DNA from: Clostridiaceae bacterium OM02-2AC
GTDB taxonomy: Bacteria; Bacillota_I; Bacilli_A; Erysipelotrichales; Erysipelotrichaceae
Direction: 5' to 3'
DNA: 15,195 nt
NCBI GenBank assembly: GCA_003481775.1
Contig: QULU01000061.1
Location: 1-15,195 of the forward strand
A model generated the notes under the pieces. It was not told the origin of the DNA. It saw only the letters and a program-made list of their open reading frames with translations, and made no database searches. The position numbers and the translations under genes are program-made. Position 1 is the first letter of the stretch; each line of letters opens with the position of its first letter. Shown here in pieces: positions 7,109 through 14,836 of this stretch.

Positions 7109-10100
7109 ATGAAAGGTAACAAAGTCTTTACACTGGTATGTTTAAGTTCGCTTATTATGGGAAACATCCCATATCAACCTATCCATGCCACAACTTCTAC
7201 GACGGATGTAAAAGAGGAACAGAGTACTTCTGTTGCAAGAAAAGAAGTGCTTAGCTTATTCAAAGACCAGACATGTACTAGATTAGCTGATGGAATCACA
7301 CAGGAAAACATCGATCAAGCGCGAGCAAAGGTTGAGACCGTCAATCAGGCTGAAAAAGAAAGATTGACAGCTTTGATAACAAAAGCCAATGCTATGCTTC
7401 AACAATTCAATCTGAATGGATTGTATGGCACTTTCACTCAGCTGTATTTCTATAGTGATGGTAGCTATTCTGCTCGATTGGTGACAAAAGGAGGTGTGCC
7501 TCATTCTTATATCAAGGATAGTTATGCATCAATCAAGATTGATGATGCAAATAAGGAGAATGTCTATACAAAAGATTATGTTGGTAATGTATCACAACAA
7601 GCGACAACAGAAACTCTTGATCTAAAAGAAGGGTATTATCTAACGATAACAATAAAAGAGCCATGGCGTTTTTCAACAAACCACAACGATGAATTGAAGC
7701 AGAATGATACCAATCCATATAAATATGTTGTTAGAAATGGAAAATTAGAGCGTATTGATGACAAGAACAGCGTATTACACTTGTTAGGGTTAGGAAACAA
7801 TGAATATGCCTCTTTAAGAGTCGATTACAATTCCATGAAGATGCGCTTGACAACAAGAAATGTTACGCCACATTCATATTTTTCAGGTTCTTATGAAAAA
7901 ATCGAAGTTCTTGATACAACAAATGTAGTTGTATACACCAAAGATTTTAATGGTAAACAGAGGCTTGAAGCAGGGATAGAAGACATTCCTTTTGCAGTCG
8001 GCTATAAGATTCGCCTCAGCGGTTCTGAGCAGGATTTCAGAGTAAAAGCCTACCAAGATGACAATACCCCTCAGTCTTTACAGCTGTCCAAGAACAAAGC
8101 AACTCTGAAAATAGGAGCTAGCGGACTTGAACTGATGAAGTCACAAAATGGATCTGATTTGGAATCCGAAGTCATCAGTCTTTTTACAGATGGCTCTCTT
8201 ACAAGATTGGTCCCAGATATGACACAGGAAAAAATCAATACAGTAAAGAAAAAAGTTGAAGCATCCAATGAAGCTGATAAAGAGCAGATGTTGTCTACAG
8301 TATCTAAAGCAAGTAATCTGTTACAGCAGTTCAATCTGAATGGATTGTATGGCACTTTCTCTCAGCTATATTTTAATTGCGATGGTAGCTATTCAGCTCG
8401 TCTGGTTACGGGAGCAGGACAGCCTCACAGTTATATCGCAAAAGACTATGCAACGATCACGGTAAAGGATACGACAGGAAAATCTGTATTCGAAAAGAAA
8501 TATGTAGGAAATGTTTCTGAAAAAGCTGCAACACAAAGCATTGAATTGAAGGAAGGATACACCTTGACGATTGTTATGCAGGAACCATCTCGTTTTTCAA
8601 CGAATCATAACGATGAATTGAAACAGAACAACAGCAATCCATATACATATGTCGTTAGAAATGGTAAACTGGAAAGAATCGACAATAAGAACCGTATATT
8701 CCACTTTACCGGATTAGGTGATAGAGAATATGCCACACTGAAAGTTGATTACAATTCCATGACCCTGGCTTTGAATGCAAAGAAAGTGATACCACACTCA
8801 TATTTTAAGGGTTCTTATGAAAAGCTGGAAGTTCTCAATGAAGTAAATGAAGTAGTCTATACGAAAGATTTCGAAGGTAGCAAGACATTGATTCCAGAAA
8901 CGAAAAAAGTGGCTTTCAAGACAGGATATAAAATTCGTTTAACGGGTGCAGAACAGAATGTAAGAATAAAAGTATATGATGAAGGTAATAAACCAGTCTC
9001 TTTGAGCCTTGCCAAGAACAAGACTTCTATTAAACTGGGAGCTAATGGACTAGAAGTGATGAAATCACAGAACGGTTCAGATCTAGAATCCGAAGTTATC
9101 GACTTGTTCACAGATACCACATGTACGAAGTTGGCAGAAAACGTAACACAGGAAAAAATCGACGCTCTGGTAAAGAAAGTGAATGAATCTAAGGAAACAA
9201 ACAATAAATATATGTCATCTCTATTGTCAGAAGCAAGTAACCTGCTTCAGCAATTTACTTTGCAGGGGTTAAGCGATACGACGTTTGCTCAATTATTCTT
9301 CTATAATGATGGAAGCAATTCTGCGCGTCTAGTTACAAAAAATAGAATGCCACATTCCTATATCAAGAACGAGTATGCAAAGATTACAGTTCAGGATACA
9401 AAAGGAAAGACCACATACGCAAAAAGTTATATTGGAAATGTTTCACAGAAAGCAGAAACTGAAACATTCGATTTAAAAGAAGGCTATCGTCTCATTATTG
9501 AAAAGCAGGAACCTTCACGTTTCACGACGAATCACAATGACGAGTTGAAACAAAACAATACCAATCCTTTCACATATATCGTACGTAATAGCAAACTGGA
9601 ACGAGTGGATGCTAAAAACAGAACAATGCGTTTTTCAGGCTTGGGGAATGGAGAATATGCGTCATTGAAAGTCGATTATAATTCTATGGATATAAAATTG
9701 ACAACTAAGAATACAGCGCCACACGTGTATTTTAGCGGTTCATACGAGAAAGTGGAAATTCTTGATCTAAAAGGCAATGTCGTATACTCGAAAGATTTTA
9801 TTGGAAATAAAAAACTGGATGTGAAGACAGATGAGACCCCATTTAAGATTGGATATAAGATTCGATTAACCGGCGCAGAACATTTTAGAGTCAAGACATA
9901 TGATGATGAGAAAAAGTTGGTAGATTTGAATTTGAGCAACAAAAAGATGGAAGTCCGTATTACTTCAGATGGATTGGATATCGTCTTTGCTACTACAGAT
10001 TCCATGACCGCTATATTGAAAGCTAACGTTGAAAAACGTCTAACGAATACGGAGCTTGATGTATTTGCAAAAAAAGATGCAGATCACAAGAAGTTCCTAG

Positions 10101-11131
10101 ATTGGCTGTATAAGAATCCGGAAGCTATGAGACTATACCTAGATGGCGGAAATGCAGCATCCTCTAAACAGACAGGAATGTCATCTTATCAATTCAAAGA
10201 TACTACGTTTAACGTGAAAAATGAGATGGAATCACTGGAAATTTGGTATCAAATCTGGAAGAAGCACGAATCATCACACCAAGGAACAAATCTGAAAATT
10301 GCAATTGCTACATCTTTGGAATTCAATAAAGGTGTGTACGCATGGTATAACGTAAAATCCCAAATAGATCCAATGAAGAGATATGAAAATCTTGCGAGGG
10401 CTGAAGCAGAAGGAATTCTATTCGAAGACTTTGCCGGATTGACAATCCGTGAGATGAGAAACGTGGTCAATGCGAAAATCTCCGATGAGGATATGATTTG
10501 GTTGAGAAATTATATGAAAGAGAATAAGCAAGACATGATCAACAGAAATGATATTACAAAAGGCTATTCTCTGATCAAATATGTCGCTACCAATCCGGAT
10601 ACAGGTGCCAGCGTTCAAGGTCCTAATTTTTATGGTTCTAATCCAACGATAAAAGAGGTTATCAAATACGGTGGTGTGTGTGGAGCTATGTCTAAACTAA
10701 GCAGCGTTCTTGCTCAATCATATGGTATTCCAACATTCCCTATTGGGCAGCCAGGGCACTGTGCATATATCTATCTAGATGCAAAGCACAATTATCAGTT
10801 AGGATATGATGTCTTTGGATGGAAAGGCTGCGGTAATGCTAACTCAACATTGCCATATATCATGATCAACAACTACTTCAGTGGTCATATCGATGCTTAT
10901 AATGCTTCAGAATATGATAGGCATCAGGCAAGTGTTACGTCAAGTGATGAGCTCAAGCTAAAATATCTGAATTCTTCTTTAGAAAAGGAACCATTGAATT
11001 ATAAGTCATGGGAAGATAAGTTGATATTATTATCCAGCATGGATAAAGATGCACATTCTAAAGCAGTAAAAGAGATGCAGGAAGTATTCAAGGATTACCC
11101 CGTGATTGTAAAAAATCTAGAAAACAAATAA
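7109..11131 (+). CDS. Secreted multimodular transglutaminase-like protein with six mucin/carbohydrate-binding-like modules
   Basis: 1340 residues. AAAGGAG (7096-7102) abuts the ATG at 7103, so the second ATG at 7109, 6 bases on, is the better start. Residues 1-27 form a signal peptide (MKGNK, hydrophobic core, cleavage after IHA). Three repeats of exactly 308 codons start at residues 46, 354 and 662. Each has a roughly 55-residue helical segment (EVxxLFTD...TQEKIDxxxxKV) like the Cry1Ac domain-VI family. Then come two beta modules of the putative mucin/carbohydrate-binding type found in enhancin-like proteins: module A (PHSYI, NHNDELKQN) and module B (VDYNSM, PHSYF, GYKIRL). From about residue 960 follows a catalytic region with GGVCGAMS (Cys1191), GQPGHCAY (His1217) and GYDVFGW (Asp1234), a transglutaminase/papain-like triad. 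There is no LPXTG or C-terminal anchor, so it is probably released. Inferred role: host or glycan attachment with protein cross-linking or cleavage. Family assignments are from pattern memory. Confidence 0.9.
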   Translation: MKGNKVFTLVCLSSLIMGNIPYQPIHATTSTTDVKEEQSTSVARKEVLSLFKDQTCTRLADGITQENIDQARAKVETVNQAEKERLTALITKANAMLQQFNLNGLYGTFTQLYFYSDGSYSARLVTKGGVPHSYIKDSYASIKIDDANKENVYTKDYVGNVSQQATTETLDLKEGYYLTITIKEPWRFSTNHNDELKQNDTNPYKYVVRNGKLERIDDKNSVLHLLGLGNNEYASLRVDYNSMKMRLTTRNVTPHSYFSGSYEKIEVLDTTNVVVYTKDFNGKQRLEAGIEDIPFAVGYKIRLSGSEQDFRVKAYQDDNTPQSLQLSKNKATLKIGASGLELMKSQNGSDLESEVISLFTDGSLTRLVPDMTQEKINTVKKKVEASNEADKEQMLSTVSKASNLLQQFNLNGLYGTFSQLYFNCDGSYSARLVTGAGQPHSYIAKDYATITVKDTTGKSVFEKKYVGNVSEKAATQSIELKEGYTLTIVMQEPSRFSTNHNDELKQNNSNPYTYVVRNGKLERIDNKNRIFHFTGLGDREYATLKVDYNSMTLALNAKKVIPHSYFKGSYEKLEVLNEVNEVVYTKDFEGSKTLIPETKKVAFKTGYKIRLTGAEQNVRIKVYDEGNKPVSLSLAKNKTSIKLGANGLEVMKSQNGSDLESEVIDLFTDTTCTKLAENVTQEKIDALVKKVNESKETNNKYMSSLLSEASNLLQQFTLQGLSDTTFAQLFFYNDGSNSARLVTKNRMPHSYIKNEYAKITVQDTKGKTTYAKSYIGNVSQKAETETFDLKEGYRLIIEKQEPSRFTTNHNDELKQNNTNPFTYIVRNSKLERVDAKNRTMRFSGLGNGEYASLKVDYNSMDIKLTTKNTAPHVYFSGSYEKVEILDLKGNVVYSKDFIGNKKLDVKTDETPFKIGYKIRLTGAEHFRVKTYDDEKKLVDLNLSNKKMEVRITSDGLDIVFATTDSMTAILKANVEKRLTNTELDVFAKKDADHKKFLDWLYKNPEAMRLYLDGGNAASSKQTGMSSYQFKDTTFNVKNEMESLEIWYQIWKKHESSHQGTNLKIAIATSLEFNKGVYAWYNVKSQIDPMKRYENLARAEAEGILFEDFAGLTIREMRNVVNAKISDEDMIWLRNYMKENKQDMINRNDITKGYSLIKYVATNPDTGASVQGPNFYGSNPTIKEVIKYGGVCGAMSKLSSVLAQSYGIPTFPIGQPGHCAYIYLDAKHNYQLGYDVFGWKGCGNANSTLPYIMINNYFSGHIDAYNASEYDRHQASVTSSDELKLKYLNSSLEKEPLNYKSWEDKLILLSSMDKDAHSKAVKEMQEVFKDYPVIVKNLENK
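7244..9986 (+). repeat. Three in-frame 308-codon repeats within the secreted protein
   Basis: Equivalent Glu codons (EVLSLF, EVISLF, EVIDLF) fall at 7244, 8168 and 9092, spacings of exactly 924 bp. The third repeat carries an extra codon (GLSDTTF against GLYGTF) and ends near 9986. Protein similarity is high while third codon positions have mostly diverged, so the triplication is old. A 30-bp stretch, 7406-7435 and 8330-8359, is identical between repeats 1 and 2. Confidence 0.9.
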
Positions 11132-11224
11132 TTATCAAAATATGAGTCAAAAGAAAAAGGATCAAAATCATCCAAAAATCTATATGATGTGAGTACACTG
11201 TGGGGGACTTTCACCATAATCGTC

Positions 11225-11249
11225 AACCACTTCTCTTTATAAAGTGGTT
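11225..11249. terminator. Weak hairpin downstream of the secreted-protein gene
   Basis: A perfect 8-bp stem, AACCACTT (11225-11232) and AAGTGGTT (11242-11249), begins 94 bp after the stop codon. Only TTATT follows, so it is a poor terminator. It is the only candidate before the next debris. Confidence 0.3.
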
Positions 11250-11257
11250 TATTCCAG

Positions 11258-11792
11258 TCATTCCACTCTGACTGTGAATGTTTTTACTGCAACTTTTCCG
11301 CTGAGATTGGTGTTCATCTGGCATTCCGTATAACAGACAACATCAAGATCATTTAGGACTAGATCAACCGATTTATCCTGGAAAAGCAGCAAACTCCTGT
11401 CATCACTATAGATGAAGTGAATTTTATCGGGATGCCGTTCTCAATAATCTGGAGATGCTGCTCAACATTGAAATGGATTCCAGAGACTAGGCTGTTGCCC
11501 TTCTTTCCGGTCTACCTCTCTCTGCGTCCGAGTATCTATGAACCCTTACATCATATGATTGGTTATGAATCAACATAAAGGAAATGACAAAGGCGGAATC
11601 CTATATCAATGTCAAACTGAATGGTGCCGGCTGCCCACAAACCGTATTAGAGGAGTTTGAGGCGATTCTCAATTCTGTCCATGGCACTCTCCGTAAATCA
11701 ACAAACTCTATAACGAAAGCCATTTGGTTGGAAACAGTTCTAATTTAAACATTATAAACAGCGACGCTGTCATGCAGGCAATCAATGACTAA
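11258..11792. pseudogene. Unidentified coding debris, strand unresolved
   Basis: Both strands give protein-like pieces. On the minus strand, leftwards: GKKGNSLVSGIHFNVEQHLQ, IIENGIP, a frameshift, IHFIYSDDRSLLLFQDKSVD and MNTNLSGKVAVKTFTVRVE, ending at a stop at 11258-11260. On the plus strand from 11419: EFYRDAVLNNLEMLLNIEMD, a stop, AVALLSGLPLSASEYL, then MTKAESYINVKLNGAGCPQT, VLEEFEAILNSVHGTLRK, a frameshift, and ESHLVGNSSNLNIINSDAVM, QAIND with TAA at 11790-11792. The two readings overlap antiparallel between about 11419 and 11520, so at most one is genuine there. Two divergent remnants meeting near 11430 are possible. I recognise no family. Confidence 0.4.
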
Positions 11793-11850
11793 GAAATCGT
11801 ATAACTTTTGGACTATCATATAATGGGGCTCTAAATTAACATAGGGTTTT

Positions 11851-11896
11851 AAAAAGGCAGTAGAAATGTTAGAAAATGAACATTCTGCTGCTTTTT
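11851..11896. terminator. Bidirectional hairpin inside the ISL3-type end
   Basis: AAAAAGGCAGTAGAAATGTT (11851-11870) pairs with 11879-11896 apart from two bulges and a mismatch, around a loop of about 8 bases. It has A and T runs at both feet. It can end transcripts from either side and lies 24 bp beyond the end of the minus-strand transposase frame. Confidence 0.65.
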
Positions 11897-11919
11897 ATAT
11901 TGGTCAAACAACATTATTA

Positions 11920-12398
11920 TTATTTTTTATTTTTACTGCGTTTATGTCTCTTCATTCTTAATGATACATCATAACCTGCCATATTAGGTTTAGCATTTTT
12001 ATTCATACAGTATATAAAGCGATTTCTAAATCTGGCGAAGTTAACGTAGCCATTACCTGTTATCTTAATGAGCTTAACAATAGAATTTCGAGATTTTATG
12101 ATACCATTCTATAAATGCTTGCCATCAACTACAATAAACGAATTTATGATTTCAACATGCCAATTATTCAACATATTGATCATCTCAATCATTACAGGGA
12201 CTTATAATTTTTCACTTCCTTCATAAAATCAGAAAAGTCATGGTCTGCATTTTCATAATCACTTACCATATTAAAACATAAGCATAGATTTTTAAATCTA
12301 TACGCTGCTTTGAGTTCAGGTGATATGTTTAATAACAAATCAAGGAGTTGTGGATAATTGATAAATCTGCGTAGTTGTCGATCTTTGTATTGAAGCAA
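11920..12398 (-). pseudogene. ISL3-family transposase, C-terminal fragment, broken
   Basis: Reading leftwards from 12398: LQYKDRQLRRFINYPQLLDL, LLNISPELKAAYRFKNL, then DYENADHDFSDFMKEVKNYK. A frameshift near 12195 is followed by VMIEMINMLNNWHVEIINSF, IVVDGKHL, an in-frame TAG, NGIIKSRNSIVKLIKITGNG, YVNFARFRNRFIYCMNKNAK and SLRMKRHKRSKNKK, ending at TAA 11922-11920. The pattern NGxIxSRNSxxKxxxKxxxGYxNFxRFRNRxxYC is characteristic of ISL3-family C-termini, with the catalytic Glu position near ES/KSRN apparently lost (Lys here). About the last 155 residues remain; the rest is absent. Confidence 0.82.
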
Positions 12399-12399
12399 C

Positions 12400-13665
12400 T
12401 AGTGTAATGACTCAATGATTTTTAATAATAATACCACCTCGTTAAGAGGCAGTAGTAAATGTGGGATACAGTGAACTGAGTTTTATTCTGGCTTCACTGG
12501 TTCTAAAATGCCAGTTGACCTTTGCTGCCAGTGTATTCCGTTCTGTTTCCCATGCAGACAGTTCGCTGCGTAACAGTCCTATTTCAGCGATGCGGCGGCT
12601 GAGGCATTTCTAGTCATTACATGAAGCTCTATTTCAGCAATATCCAGCAACTCCCATACTTTGGGGTATAATGGATCTCCAGCCTTATCAGGATGCGTCT
12701 TGCTTCTTACGGTGGATAGCGCTTATACAATGAGAAAGTTTTGTGGTTATCCATCACAAGGACGATTTTTTCAGCATCCGGATACATGTCGTCTGTAATG
12801 TATCTGATTTCTTCTGCCCAGTCAAGCGCTGTGCGGTGTTCTCTTACACTTACATGATGCATCCTTCCAGGCGGTTCTATAAAAGCAAATATGCTGACAG
12901 TGCCGTTACGGACATATTCGGAATCTGTTTTTCGGTCACTTCTCGGAATCATCGGCAGTAGTTCCCTTGCCTCACCAAGAAGCTGGTATGGTTTTTCATC
13001 CATGCATACCACCGGATGTTTCTTATCATAGGGAAGTTCGTAAACGTCAAGAATATCTTCCATACAGCTATGAATTCCGGATCTTTTTTTGCTGGGATGC
13101 ACCAGTAGTCGTTTTTGTGAGGTTGAAGTTTGTTTTTTTAGGGCCTTGCGGATTGCCTCCCTGCCCACGGGAGTTTCCAAGATCACTTTGGATTCTTTTT
13201 CAAGCAGACAGATTGTCCAACGGGAATGCCCCTCCGGAACGGCTCCGCAGGCAAGTTCGATCAGCCGAGCTTCTGTACGTCCGTCATCCTTGCGCCTTGC
13301 ATTATCTGAATTTATGTTCCTCTTAATTTCAGTAACGGCGTCAATGCCGCCATTCATATATTTCGTCACAGTATTGGTAACCGTTGCCATGCAGACACCA
13401 TTCGATCTTGCACTTTGTTCATGGGTTAAATCTTTTCCGTGGGATTCGTCCAGATTGAGAATGATCTGGCATCTGCTGCGGATCGTTTTTGATGTTCCTT
13501 TCTTACGGATAGAAGATTTCAACGTTTTCAATTCTTTTTCTGTAAGATGGATATTATATTTTTTTTGGTCTTGCCATAGGGATCACTGCCGTTTCTTTTT
13601 ATCATACATCAGGGCAGCTGTGATTACCAGAAAATTTAATTAAATATCACAAGGTCATAACACTA
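12400..13665 (-). mobile_element. IS630-family element, copy 2, decayed
   Basis: Ends TAGTGTAATGACTCAATGAT (from 12400) and the reverse complement of TAGTGTTATGACCTTGTGAT (ending 13665) have TA at both tips. It is about 1.27 kb with one minus-strand transposase. It is GC-richer than its flanks, a sign of foreign origin. It sits directly against the truncated ISL3 remnant. It is a relative of copy 1 at 2167-3339, not a recent duplicate. Confidence 0.82.
12442..13577 (-). pseudogene. IS630-family transposase, broken (copy 2)
   Basis: The likely original start is ATG 13577 (MARPKK), but a run of eight A at 13559-13566 puts it one base out of frame with YNIHLTEKELKTLKSSIRKK. From there one open frame runs to 12707: a helix-turn-helix region (LTHEQSARSNGVCMATVTNT), PEGHSRWTICLLEKES, VVCMDEKPYQLLGEA with the first catalytic Asp, REHRTALDWAEEIRY, and IVLVMDNHKTFSLYKRYPP with the second, where a few residues are missing compared with the usual VMDNxNTH. 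A TAA replaces the expected Glu after RYPP. The rest, EARRI, LEIHYTPKYGS and WLDIAEIELHVMTR with the catalytic Glu, then FRTSEARIKLSSLYPTF, needs two or more frame changes and ends at 12442-12444. The frame open from 13531 uses a TTG and is not a natural start. Confidence 0.85.
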
Positions 13666-13764
13666 GTCTGCATACTTATTTTACACTCCCCAACCAGACC
13701 AAAAATCTATATTCACAGCTTACTTTATCTGTGACATCAGAGTAACAAGCATTTACGCTCTTAT

Positions 13765-13986
13765 TTATACTTTCAAACAGCATATCTCATCCAGAAATCG
13801 AAAATTGCTCTCTATCATAAAATCAGACAGATCATCACCTGCTCCAGTATATATGCTCTTCTCATTGCTGAACAGATCAGTTATCAGAAACACCGAATCA
13901 TTTACATGTTTCCAACATTTTATGACAATAATTTTCTTGTTATTCATGATAATCTTTTGATTCATCGCATTCTCATACATCATCAA
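13765..13986 (-). CDS. Hypothetical 73-residue protein
   Basis: This frame of 73 codons opens with three Met (MMMYENAMNQKIIMNNKKII) and continues VIKCWKHVNDSVFLITDLFS, then a stretch with GAGDDLSDFMIESNFRFLDE. There is no good ribosome binding site before any of the Met codons. It ends with CCLKV. A beta-rich N-terminal half and an acidic C-terminal half can be read, but I recognise no family. It may be a small cytoplasmic protein, a fragment of a larger decayed gene or a chance frame. Confidence 0.3.
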   Translation of the reverse strand: MMMYENAMNQKIIMNNKKIIVIKCWKHVNDSVFLITDLFSNEKSIYTGAGDDLSDFMIESNFRFLDEICCLKV

Positions 13987-14135
13987 GGCAACTGAGTTTT
14001 CTTAGTAATTCCATTGATTAGAATCGGCAATCCTCTGGATAAGATACAACGCTTTGTAAAACTCTAAAAGCGTTATTCCAACTAATCGGTTGTTCAACCT
14101 TTTCGAATGAGTTAAAGATATTTTTTTACTGTCCA

Positions 14136-14170
14136 TATAAAAATGCAAAAAAGTGGTTTGCATTTTTATA
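14136..14170. terminator. Perfect 14-bp hairpin with A/T tails upstream of the methyltransferase ruin
   Basis: TATAAAAATGCAAA (14136-14149) pairs exactly with TTTGCATTTTTATA (14157-14170) around a 7-base loop (aaagtgg). The T run on each strand would allow bidirectional termination. The right arm also carries TTGCAT (14158-14163), a possible -35 box, so an operator role is an alternative. Confidence 0.55.
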
Positions 14171-14218
14171 AATAGTGTGTAGAATGTAGATACAACGAAA
14201 GCAAAAAAAGTGAAGGAA
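14158..14218 (+). promoter_or_regulatory. Possible promoter and ribosome binding site for the methyltransferase pseudogene
   Basis: TTGCAT (14158-14163), a 16-base spacer and TAGAAT (14180-14185) make a fair sigma-A-type promoter. AAGGAA (14213-14218) precedes ATG 14222. The -35 box lies inside the hairpin arm, so any protein or structure at the hairpin would affect it. Confidence 0.4.
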
Positions 14219-14221
14219 ACG

Positions 14222-14836
14222 ATGTTACGTGATGATATTCGCTCTCCCCATTATGACATCGATACAAAAAATACATCTTGTATGAAGAATGATATCGGAA
14301 AGTTATCGTTCAGTGATAAGGGAGTTATCTGCGGATGATCTTACTTCTGGCATAGAGCTTTCGATATTGGACTACTTTCTTAGTGTGCTGAAAATAGTCA
14401 AAATCTATACATGGTGTAACCGTCAACTGATCATCCCCTATCTTGATTTTTTTTGTGGAAGAACACGTCTGTAATTATGATATCCTGGTATGGATTAAAA
14501 CTAATCCTATACCGGCATGTGGAAAGTACTATCTAAACGATAAAGAATATTGCTTGTATTTTCGGAAATGCACACAATTACATACTACATATCAAAGAGG
14601 TCACACATACTGGATCACGCCTACAAATAAATAAACAAGATGTTATATGGTCATCCAACAGTGAAACCACAAGCTATCATAGAGGATCTAGTGCTCAACT
14701 CTTCTGAAGAAAGAGATGTGATCCTTGACCCTTTGAGTTGTTCCGGTACGACCGGGGCAGCTACAGTAAGGTATAATCGGTCATTTATAGAAATTGAAAA
14801 AGAAAAAAGTATCTTGATATTTCACAAAACAGGATA
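14222..14836 (+). pseudogene. Amino-methylating DNA methyltransferase (N6-adenine/N4-cytosine type), broken
   Basis: Such enzymes transfer a methyl group from S-adenosylmethionine to a base amino group; phage- and island-borne solitary forms are common. From ATG 14222 the frame (MLRDDIRSPHYDIDTKNTSC) closes after SFSDKGVICG. A second frame gives ADDLTSGIELSILDYFLSVL, then KIYTWCNRQLIIPYLDFF. A third gives VCNYDILVWIKTNPIPACGK, YYLNDKEYCLYFRK and TYWITPTNK. The last gives YGHPTVKPQAIIEDLVLNSS, ERDVILDPLSCSGTTGAATV and RYNRSFIEIEKEK, with a shift to KYLDISQNRINK in an A run. The order fits beta-class enzymes with the SAM motif (DPFxGSGTT) at the C-terminus. Here it reads DPLSCSGTT, losing the Gly. 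The DPPY catalytic motif is absent, apparently through deletion near SFSDKG. At least four lesions mean it is dead. Confidence 0.82.

Larger units (their letters stand above)
11826..12399 (-). mobile_element. ISL3-family element, 3' remnant
   Basis: The outer end, 11826-11846 (GGGCTCTAAATTAACATAGGG), resembles ISL3-family terminal repeats, which typically begin GGCTCT. It is followed inwards by a terminator-like hairpin and the C-terminal part of an ISL3-type transposase on the minus strand. The element stops abruptly at 12399, where IS630 copy 2 begins. Sequence beyond that copy (from 13666) does not resume the ISL3 gene, so the other half has been deleted. Confidence 0.68.
13666..14221. other. 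Mostly gene-poor region after IS630 copy 2
   Basis: It holds one doubtful minus-strand ORF (13765-13986) and a perfect hairpin (14136-14170). The part between 13987 and 14135 shows nothing I can identify. The sequence next to 13665 does not continue the ISL3 transposase. Confidence 0.5.

Noticed and set aside
7109..7192. Lipoprotein signal (Cys11 in LVCLS) or sortase anchoring of the large protein
   Set aside because: The residue before Cys is Val, not Gly, Ala or Ser, and Cys lies too early in the hydrophobic core. The C-terminus ends ENK without LPXTG or a membrane segment.
7244..9986. CRISPR-like or satellite array from the regular 924-bp spacing
   Set aside because: The repeats are in-frame protein modules. 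Nothing in the window has CRISPR-sized repeats with spacers.
7283..10618. Minus-strand open frames inside the large secreted-protein gene
   Set aside because: They are antisense to a clearly real gene with signal peptide and domain repeats, and show no coding pattern of their own.
12743..13643. Plus-strand open frames within IS630 copy 2
   Set aside because: They are shadows of the GC-richer minus-strand transposase.
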